A stretch of 5,261 nt of DNA from Armatimonadota bacterium (lineage in GTDB: Bacteria; Armatimonadota; Fimbriimonadia; Fimbriimonadales; Fimbriimonadaceae): positions 1 through 5,261 of the forward strand of contig DPBN01000057.1 in NCBI GenBank assembly GCA_003516955.1, given 5' to 3'. The position numbers and the translations under genes are program-made. Of this stretch, positions 1 to 4,591 are shown in pieces (the stretch's first letter is position 1; each line of letters begins with the position of its first letter). The notes beneath the pieces were generated by a model, which was not told the origin of the DNA, searched no databases, and worked only from the letters and a program-made list of their open reading frames with translations.

Positions 1-14
1 CGGCCCTCGGAGCC

Positions 15-43
15 TTGAGTTCCGCTTCTGCCGGGCCTATACT
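15..43 (+). promoter_or_regulatory. sigma70-like promoter of the PepSY-like gene
   Basis: TTGAGT at 15-20 (4 of 6 to TTGACA) and TATACT at 38-43 (5 of 6 to TATAAT) are separated by exactly 17 bases, the optimal spacing for a housekeeping sigma factor. Transcription would start near 50, leaving a leader of about 10 bases before the ATG at 60. That leader contains GAGGA (51-55), a plausible short Shine-Dalgarno. The TTG at 15 opens the same reading frame as the downstream gene, but it falls in the -35 hexamer and is therefore unlikely to be a start codon. The call rests on sequence pattern alone. Confidence 0.5.
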
Positions 44-59
44 CGCGGCCGAGGATCCC

Positions 60-527
60 ATGATGACTCGCATTGCCCGGTTCTGGCTCCCTGCGTTTCT
101 TCTCCTCTGGACGGGCGCCGCCGCGCCCGCCGCGCAGGGGGAGAAGAAGATCAGCATGAAAACCGCCCCGCCTGCCGTGCGCGAGGCCTTCGAGAAGCAG
201 TTCCCGCAGGCGCGCGTGCTGGGCGTCTCGGAAGAAAAAGCCCCTGACGGAATGCTGTACGAAGTGGAGAGCGAGTGGCGGGGGCGCCATTACGACGTGA
301 CCTACAAGTCCAGCGGCGCGCTCGTTTCCGTCGAAGAAACCATCCCCATGGCTGAGGTTCCTCCCGCGGTGGCGGCGGCTCTGAAGAAGGAGTTCCCCTC
401 GGCGAAAGTCGTCCGCGCCGAGAAAATCACCGAAGGCGGCGTCCTGAGCTACGAGTTCCAGCTCAAGGGCGGCCCGAAAAAAGAAGCGAAGTTTTCCGCC
501 GAAGGCAAACTGCTGGCATCGGAATAA
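60..527 (+). CDS. exported PepSY-like (putative beta-lactamase-inhibitor-like fold) protein
   Basis: This encodes 155 residues. Residues 1-26 form a signal peptide: Arg4 and Arg7, a hydrophobic core around WLPAFLLLW, then small residues ending APAAQ. The mature part is two tandem copies of one module, residues 37-92 and 101-155. Each begins PPAV, followed by a helix of pattern A-x-x-K-x-FP-x-A-x-V and then beta-strand-rich sequence. This resembles the PepSY-like family (putative beta-lactamase-inhibitor-like), which is usually periplasmic and of unclear function. No catalytic motif is visible. ATG codons occur at 60 and 63; the GAGGA at 51-55 is 4 and 7 bases from them, so 63 is equally plausible. 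A sigma70-like promoter lies just upstream. The gene converges on the EEP gene with 21 bases between the stops. The coding call is firm. The family call is fairly sure, and a role in envelope sensing or protein inhibition would be a guess. Confidence 0.85.
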   Translation: MMTRIARFWLPAFLLLWTGAAAPAAQGEKKISMKTAPPAVREAFEKQFPQARVLGVSEEKAPDGMLYEVESEWRGRHYDVTYKSSGALVSVEETIPMAEVPPAVAAALKKEFPSAKVVRAEKITEGGVLSYEFQLKGGPKKEAKFSAEGKLLASE

Positions 528-548
528 AACGCCGCCCGCCGCCCCGGA

Positions 549-1376
549 TTACGGGATTTCGAAGACCGCCAGCACGGGGAAATGGTCCGAGGGGAAGACG
601 TTTCCCTTGTGATCCGTGATTGTTTCCGCCGAGACAGCTTTCCACGGAGCGCGGTAGAGGATCCAGCCAATGCGCCCCGGGCGCGGCTTCCCGCTGAAGC
701 CGTGGAAGGTGTCCTGCGGGCCGGTCCGCGCCGCGGCGTCGAGCCACGCGTCGCGCAGGTTCCGCGCCAGCACCTGATGCGCGCCGCCGCCGGCGTCCGC
801 GTTGAAGTCGCCGGTCACCACCACCGGTTCGTCATTGTCCAGCAGCCCGACGCGGCAGGCGAGCAGCATGGCGCTCTTCAGCCGCGCCGTCTCATCCACG
901 TCGCGGTGCGCGAAATGCGTGTTGAAATAGCGGAAACGTTTTCCCGTGCCCGTGATTTCAAACACCGCCCAGGTGACCATGCGCGGCAGGCTCATGTTCC
1001 AGGAAATGCTGCCGGGTTTTTCCGGCGTGACCGAAAGCCAGAAATCGCCGTTTTCGACCACTCGAAGCCGGTCTTTCCGGTAGAAAACGCCCATGTGCTC
1101 GTCTTCATGGTTCCCGCGCCGGCTCAGTCCGAACCAGGCGTATTCGGGCAGCTTCTCGACGATGTACTGGCCCTGCTCGTAATACAGCTCCTGCGTTCCG
1201 ACGACGTCAGGGCGGCGGGATCGGATCGTCTCCACAAGCAGATCGCGGCGCGCCGACCATGCGTTGGCGCCGTCGCCCGGGTTGGGGTAGCGGACGTTGA
1301 ACGTCATCACGCGCAGGGATTCCGCCGCGCCGCAGAGGCTCGCGAGCTGAAGAGCCAGCAGGAACAAGAGACGCAT
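549..1376 (-). CDS. secreted endonuclease/exonuclease/phosphatase (EEP) family hydrolase
   Basis: This encodes 275 residues from the ATG at 1376. Residues 1-18 are a signal peptide (MRLLFLLALQLASLCGAA), so the enzyme acts outside the cytoplasm. EEP motifs appear in order: TFN (Asn27), TQE (Glu63, metal ligand), NTHF (Asn152, His154), GDFN (Asp190, Asn192) and SDH (Ser263, Asp264, His265, general base). The family cleaves phosphodiester or phosphomonoester bonds, in nucleic acids, inositol phosphates or sphingomyelin; the substrate cannot be read from sequence. One oddity is that the motif normally written R-I-D-[YW]-[IF]-L reads RIGWIL here. Gly237 therefore replaces the Asp that in APE1-type enzymes orients the catalytic His. 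An in-frame TTG at 1391 would lengthen the protein by 5 residues, but it overlaps the probable promoter and would spoil the signal peptide. The gene diverges from the AGE gene across 23 bases and may share its regulation. Family certain; activity uncertain. Confidence 0.9.
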   Translation of the reverse strand: MRLLFLLALQLASLCGAAESLRVMTFNVRYPNPGDGANAWSARRDLLVETIRSRRPDVVGTQELYYEQGQYIVEKLPEYAWFGLSRRGNHEDEHMGVFYRKDRLRVVENGDFWLSVTPEKPGSISWNMSLPRMVTWAVFEITGTGKRFRYFNTHFAHRDVDETARLKSAMLLACRVGLLDNDEPVVVTGDFNADAGGGAHQVLARNLRDAWLDAAARTGPQDTFHGFSGKPRPGRIGWILYRAPWKAVSAETITDHKGNVFPSDHFPVLAVFEIP

Positions 1377-1382
1377 GTCTTC

Positions 1383-1392
1383 GTTATACAAT
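1383..1392. promoter_or_regulatory. overlapping divergent -10 elements between the EEP and AGE genes
   Basis: Only 23 bases (1377-1399) separate the two divergent ATGs. On the plus strand TACAAT (1387-1392) matches TATAAT at 5 of 6. On the minus strand TATAAC (1388 down to 1383) also matches at 5 of 6, and the hexamers share two bases. A start 7-8 bases past each hexamer falls at 1399-1400 (plus) and 1376 (minus), which are the A of each ATG or one base before it. Both transcripts would then be leaderless or nearly so. No Shine-Dalgarno precedes 1400, and only a weak GAAG precedes 1376. I see no convincing -35 at 17 bases for either direction; those positions lie inside the opposite gene. Confidence 0.45.
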
Positions 1393-1399
1393 CGCGGGC

Positions 1400-2680
1400 A
1401 TGAGAATGCTGGCCGCGCTTCTGCTGGCGTCAGCCCTGGCCGCCGCGCAGACGCCGGAAGCGCGGGACCTCGCGCCGCGCCTCGAGCGGATGCTGACGGA
1501 CAACATCCTGAAGTTCTGGCACCCGCAGACGCTGGACCGGGAGCATGGCGGCTACCGCCTCAACCACGACGAACGCGGTGCCTGGAAAGGCGATGCCCCC
1601 AAGGCGCTGGTCACGCAGGCGCGCATGGTCTGGTTCTTCGCCCGCATGGCGCGGGCCGGGTACGGAGACCGGAAGCAGATGATCGAGGCGGCGGACCACG
1701 GCTACCGCTTCCTGATGGAGCGCATGCGGGACCCCCGCCACGGCGGCTTCTACTGGCGCGTCGATGCCACGGGGCTGAAGCCGCTGGCGCCGAAGAAGCA
1801 CCTCTACGGGCAGTCCTTCGCCCTGTATGCCCTCAGCGAGTTCGCCATGGCTTCGGGCCGCAGGGACGTGCGGGAGGAAGCCGTGCGCCTGTTCGAGCTG
1901 CTCGAAGAGAAGGCCCACGACCGCCAGCACGGCGGCTACCTTGAGTTCTTCAACGAAGACTGGTCGCTTCCTCCGCCGGAAGAACGCGGCTACATGAGCG
2001 CCGGTCCCGGGATGAAGTTGATGAACACGCATCTCCACCTGATGGAGGCGATGACTTCGTTCTACCGCGCCACCGGCCTGCCGCTGGCGCGCGAGCGGCT
2101 GATCGAGCTGATTACCATCGAGGGCTCCGCCGTCGTGCGCCGCCAGTGGGGGGCCTGCTCCGACCGCCACCTGCGGGACTGGACCGCCGTGCTGGACGGG
2201 CCGGGCGGCCGCGCCAGTTACGGCCACGACCTGGAGAACATCTGGCTGCTCGAAGACGCCCTGCGCGCCGCCGGCCTGCCTGTGGAGCCATGGCTCGAGT
2301 TCTTCCGCCAGAACTTCGAGTACTCGATGCGCTATGGCTGGGACGCGCGCGATGGGGGATTCTGGGATTGGGGCCCGCTCGGCAAGCCCGCCGAGAGCCG
2401 CGTGAAGGTCTGGTGGGTGCAGGCGGAGTGCCTCTATGGGCTGGCTCGCTTGGCAGAGGAGGCGGACTCGACCTACCTGGAGCCTGCCGCCCGCCTTTGG
2501 GAGTGGATTCGCACGCGTCAGCTGGACGCGCAGTTCGGGGGATGGTTCGAGGCGATCGGCGACGATGGTCAGCCTGTGGACGACTGCGTGAAGGGTCATC
2601 GCTGGAAGGCGATGTATCACGAAACGCGCGGCCTTTTGTACTCTGCGCGATCGCTTCGGCGGATGGTGGCGCGGGCCTGA
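1400..2680 (+). CDS. exported AGE/cellobiose 2-epimerase family sugar epimerase or isomerase
   Basis: This encodes 426 residues in the (alpha/alpha)6-barrel family that includes N-acylglucosamine 2-epimerase, cellobiose/mannobiose 2-epimerase and mannose isomerase. Residues positioned like the known catalytic set of cellobiose epimerases are present: Arg75 (TQAR), His211 (NTHLH), His276 and Glu279 (YGHDLE) and His407 (YHETRG), with aromatic stackers Trp338/339 (VWWVQAE) and Trp402 (RWK). GG-aromatic turns recur near 50, 115, 178, 319 and 380 (HGGY, HGGF, HGGY, DGGF, FGGW), as expected of the barrel. The length is normal. Residues 1-16 look like a signal peptide (core LAALLLASALAAA, likely cleavage A16-Q17), which is unusual because most characterised relatives are cytoplasmic. 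The spacing of the GHD-x-E and C-terminal His motifs favours a cellobiose-epimerase-like enzyme over a cytosolic GlcNAc epimerase. The exact sugar cannot be assigned. It diverges from the EEP gene and has no visible Shine-Dalgarno. Confidence 0.88.
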   Translation: MRMLAALLLASALAAAQTPEARDLAPRLERMLTDNILKFWHPQTLDREHGGYRLNHDERGAWKGDAPKALVTQARMVWFFARMARAGYGDRKQMIEAADHGYRFLMERMRDPRHGGFYWRVDATGLKPLAPKKHLYGQSFALYALSEFAMASGRRDVREEAVRLFELLEEKAHDRQHGGYLEFFNEDWSLPPPEERGYMSAGPGMKLMNTHLHLMEAMTSFYRATGLPLARERLIELITIEGSAVVRRQWGACSDRHLRDWTAVLDGPGGRASYGHDLENIWLLEDALRAAGLPVEPWLEFFRQNFEYSMRYGWDARDGGFWDWGPLGKPAESRVKVWWVQAECLYGLARLAEEADSTYLEPAARLWEWIRTRQLDAQFGGWFEAIGDDGQPVDDCVKGHRWKAMYHETRGLLYSARSLRRMVARA

Positions 2681-2855
2681 GGAGTCACGGAACGATTACG
2701 CCTGGTTGCGGGCGCGTGAACAGGGCGGCGTCCTTCGACTTGACCCCAGCCGCGCGAACCATAGGCGGAGTCGGACCTCTGGAGTCCCTGCAGGATTCGG
2801 CCCTGGTGTCCTAGAACAGGCACCGTGGGGCGTCCACCGGCGCTGGGAGGGACGA

Positions 2856-2872
2856 TCGGCCGCTCAGGCCGA
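2856..2872 (+). repeat. inverted repeat, 6-bp stem, upstream of the SQR-like gene
   Basis: TCGGCC and GGCCGA form a perfect 6-bp stem around a 5-base loop (GCTCA). No T-run follows, so it does not look like an intrinsic terminator. It lies 40 bases before the ATG at 2913 and could be an operator half-site pair or a leader-RNA hairpin. It could also be chance in GC-rich DNA. Confidence 0.35.
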
Positions 2873-2880
2873 AGCTTCCC

Positions 2881-2894
2881 GCAACAAAGGTTGC
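2881..2894 (+). repeat. inverted repeat, 5-bp stem, just before the ribosome site
   Basis: GCAAC and GTTGC flank a 4-base AAAG loop in a perfect hairpin that ends 8 bases before the AAGGAGGA ribosome site. If transcribed it would leave the Shine-Dalgarno free, which is compatible with a 5' mRNA-stabilising or regulator-binding element. The evidence is structural only. Confidence 0.3.
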
Positions 2895-2902
2895 TCTAGA
2901 CG

Positions 2903-2910
2903 AAGGAGGA
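2903..2910 (+). promoter_or_regulatory. strong Shine-Dalgarno of the SQR-like gene
   Basis: AAGGAGGA lies 2 bases before the ATG at 2913 and fits the 3' end of 16S rRNA almost perfectly. It fixes the start over the upstream in-frame codon at 2706, and places the GAGIAG dinucleotide-binding loop at residues 12-17, where this family expects it. The spacing is somewhat short. Confidence 0.75.
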
Positions 2911-2912
2911 CC

Positions 2913-4382
2913 ATGCAGGTACAGGAGAAGAGGGTCGTCGTCCTCGGGGCAGGGATCGCCGGGCACACGGCCGCCATGTTTCTGCGGCGCCGTCTCCCGA
3001 GGAACTGGGAGGTTCGCGTCGTCTCGCCGAACGCCCACTACAACTGGATACCGTCGAACATCTGGGTCGGTGTCGGTCTGCTGCCGGCCAGGAAGGTCTT
3101 GGTTCCGCTCGAGCCGATCTACCGGAGGACACGGATCGCGTTCACGCAGGCCCGAGCTACGGAGATCCACCCCGAGGGTGGACGCGGGCACGAGAAGCCG
3201 TACGTCGTCGTGCAGCCGGTCGCGCCGGGCTCCGACGGCCAGGCGGTGGAGATCGAGTACGACTACCTGGTGAACGCCACCGGCCCGAAGCTGAACTTCG
3301 GGGCCACGCCGGGGCTTGGGCCGGAGGGGCATTCGCTCTCCGTCTGCACCGCACAGCATGCCGAACACGCGGCCGCCGAGTTCCGGAAGGCGCTCGACCG
3401 GCTGGCCCATGGGGAGCGTCTGACGTTCGTGGTGGGCACGGGTCACGGCCAGTGCACCTGCGAGGGCGCCGCCTTCGAGTACGTGTTCAACGTCGAGTTC
3501 GAGATCCGCAAGCGGGGGCTCCGGGACCGCGCGCGCATCGTGTATCTGACCAACGAGGCGGAGCTGGGCGACTTCGGAGTGGGCGGCCTCAACCTGGAGG
3601 TCGCGGGCTACGTGGTGCCGAGCCGCATCTTCACGGAGTCGCTGTTCGTCGAACGGGGCGTCGAGTGGGTGCTCGGTGCGCACGTGCAGCGGGTGGAGCA
3701 GGGCCGCGTGTACTGGGAGGACCTGCAAGGGGAGGAGTTCTACCTCGACTTCGACTTCGCGATGCTGCTGCCGCCCTTCCGCGGAGCGGACCTGCGGGCC
3801 TTCGACCGTCACGGCGCGGACATCACCTCCAAGCTGTTCGCCCCGAGCGGGTTCATGAAGGTGGACGCGGACTACACCCCGAAACCCTACGAGGAGTGGT
3901 CGCCCAGGGATTGGCCGAGCACCTACCAGAATCCGGATTACCCGAACGTTTTCGCCGTGGGCATCGCCTTCGCGCCGCCCCACCCGATCACGCCTCCAAG
4001 GGCGAACCCCAAGGGAACGCCGATCAGTCCCGCGCCGCCGCGCACGGGAATGCCCAGCGCCATCATGGGCCGCGCGGTCGCGGAGAGCATCGCCGACATG
4101 GTTCGTGGTAGGTCGGCGCGGCCCACGCACCGAGCCTCGTTGGCCGAGCTCGGTGCCGCGTGCGTCGCCTCGGCGGGCTACAACCCGTTCACAGGCTCGG
4201 CGGCCGCGATGACGATGTATCCGATCGTGCCGGACTACGAGAAGTATCCGGTGACGGGTCGTTCCAAGCGCGACACGTTCGGCGAGATCGGCTCCGCCGG
4301 GCACTGGATCAAGATCGTCCTGCACCACATGTTCCTGTACAAGGCGAGAGCGCTGCCGGGCTGGTGGCTGATTCCAGAGTGA
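2913..4382 (+). CDS. SQR-like FAD-dependent oxidoreductase (sulfide:quinone oxidoreductase superfamily)
   Basis: This encodes 489 residues in the disulfide-oxidoreductase flavoprotein family of SQR and flavocytochrome c FccB. An FAD-binding Rossmann loop VLGAGIAG is at residues 10-17, an SQR-like YNWIPSNIW segment at 43-51, NATG at 121-124, and the second FAD motif NVFAVG at 345-350. SLSVCTAQHAE (Cys145) and CTCEGAAFEY (Cys181, Cys183) resemble the segments around two of the three SQR redox cysteines. LGDFGVGG (218-225) and PPF (287-289) are further family hallmarks. The third cysteine, usually just after the NVFAVG-type motif (GVC-x-A), is absent: the text is GIAFAPP. A roughly 85-residue C-terminal extension (about 405-489) carries Cys417 and an aromatic amphipathic end (HWIKIVLHHMFLYKA), probably for membrane contact. 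There is no signal peptide, so it is likely a peripheral protein on the cytoplasmic side. Sulfide or another thiol to quinone is the likely reaction, and a type II NADH dehydrogenase is less likely. Family sure, substrate inferred. Confidence 0.85.
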   Translation: MQVQEKRVVVLGAGIAGHTAAMFLRRRLPRNWEVRVVSPNAHYNWIPSNIWVGVGLLPARKVLVPLEPIYRRTRIAFTQARATEIHPEGGRGHEKPYVVVQPVAPGSDGQAVEIEYDYLVNATGPKLNFGATPGLGPEGHSLSVCTAQHAEHAAAEFRKALDRLAHGERLTFVVGTGHGQCTCEGAAFEYVFNVEFEIRKRGLRDRARIVYLTNEAELGDFGVGGLNLEVAGYVVPSRIFTESLFVERGVEWVLGAHVQRVEQGRVYWEDLQGEEFYLDFDFAMLLPPFRGADLRAFDRHGADITSKLFAPSGFMKVDADYTPKPYEEWSPRDWPSTYQNPDYPNVFAVGIAFAPPHPITPPRANPKGTPISPAPPRTGMPSAIMGRAVAESIADMVRGRSARPTHRASLAELGAACVASAGYNPFTGSAAAMTMYPIVPDYEKYPVTGRSKRDTFGEIGSAGHWIKIVLHHMFLYKARALPGWWLIPE

Positions 4383-4387
4383 GGAGG
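4382..4387 (+). promoter_or_regulatory. Shine-Dalgarno of the 56-aa gene
   Basis: AGGAGG starts at the last base of the upstream stop codon and sits 8 bases before the ATG at 4396. A second purine block (GGGAAGGGAAA) fills the gap. The site supports translation of the short frame that follows and its coupling to the SQR-like gene. Confidence 0.7.
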
Positions 4388-4395
4388 GAAGGGAA

Positions 4396-4566
4396 ATGGA
4401 TGCTGGCAATCCCAAGCCTTGGACGCCGTCGAAGAGGGTGGGGCCGACCGCCCCGATCCCGACGAAGTGGACGCTCTTCCTGCGCCGATGCGTGCTCTGG
4501 CAGGCGGTGCGGTTCGCCGCGATCAACCTCAAGATGATCTCGATGATCCGCCGGAGCCACCACTAG
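4396..4566 (+). CDS. small strongly basic protein (56 aa) paired with the SQR-like gene
   Basis: This frame encodes 56 residues beginning MDAGNPKPWTPSKR and ending MIRRSHH. There are ten Lys/Arg and one acidic residue (Asp2), giving a net charge of about +9 before histidines. The N-terminal 24 residues are Pro-rich (five prolines) and probably unstructured. Residues 25-51 form a hydrophobic stretch interrupted by Arg30, Arg31, Arg39 and Lys46, with Trp25 and Trp35. This suggests an amphipathic membrane-surface helix rather than a spanning segment. Cys32 is the only cysteine. There is no signal peptide. It starts 13 bases after the SQR-like stop with its own good Shine-Dalgarno, so the two are almost certainly co-transcribed. 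I do not recognise a named family. A role as a membrane anchor or accessory peptide of the SQR-like enzyme is inferred from position and charge. Ordered composition and the strong ribosome site argue against a chance frame. Confidence 0.7.
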   Translation: MDAGNPKPWTPSKRVGPTAPIPTKWTLFLRRCVLWQAVRFAAINLKMISMIRRSHH

Positions 4567-4591
4567 GTCACGGGGCTTGGCCCGCCGTCTG
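4567..4591. other. 25-base convergent gap with a weak hairpin
   Basis: The gap between the 56-aa gene and the convergent MFS gene contains CGGG (4571-4574) and CCCG (4581-4584) with a 6-base loop; an alternative pairing is GGGC/GCCC. There is no T-run on either strand. A shared bidirectional terminator would be expected between convergent genes, but this is at most a poor one. Confidence 0.25.

Larger units (their letters stand above)
2681..2912. other. non-coding gap between the AGE and SQR-like genes
   Basis: I see no convincing gene or tRNA in these 232 bases. The frame of the SQR-like gene stays open back to 2706, but the translation there is Arg- and Ser-rich without family resemblance. 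There is a TTGACC at 2740-2745 (5 of 6 to a -35 hexamer) with no acceptable -10 at 16-18 bases; CATAGG at 2760-2765 is too close and poor. A CCTGCAGG palindrome sits at 2787-2794. No U-tracted terminator follows the AGE stop, only a weak CGCC/GGCG pairing at 2699-2714. The last 60 bases hold two perfect hairpins and the ribosome site of the next gene. Gene style and codon use change across this gap. Confidence 0.5.

Noticed and set aside
15..59. TTG at 15 as the start of the PepSY-like gene
   Set aside because: It lies in the probable -35 hexamer and would put 15 polar residues before the signal peptide. The ATGs at 60 and 63 follow a GAGGA site.
543..555. CCCG-GATTA-CGGG hairpin between the PepSY-like and EEP genes as a bidirectional terminator
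   Set aside because: Only a 4-bp stem, overlapping the EEP stop codon and without T-runs; this is within chance for this composition.
582..1403. A 273-codon plus-strand frame opposite the EEP gene
   Set aside because: The minus strand carries an ordered set of EEP motifs and a signal peptide, whereas the plus translation resembles nothing and overlaps the AGE start.
1430..2620. A 396-codon open frame on the minus strand inside the AGE gene
   Set aside because: Low-complexity Arg/Ala/Val/His-rich translation without motifs, opposite a gene with a complete catalytic set.
2706..2912. Upstream in-frame start that would add 69 residues to the SQR-like protein
   Set aside because: The added residues lack family similarity, and AAGGAGGA sits directly before the ATG at 2913.
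2681..2912. tRNA gene or attachment site at the change in gene style
   Set aside because: No T-arm-like GGTTCGAATCC sequence, no cloverleaf pairing and no direct repeats or integrase were found in the window.
2811..4532. A 573-codon open frame on the minus strand across the whole SQR-like gene
   Set aside because: Its translation is Arg-, His- and Pro-rich with no recognisable domain. The plus-strand frame has clear FAD motifs and a strong ribosome site. Long antisense frames are common in GC-rich genes.
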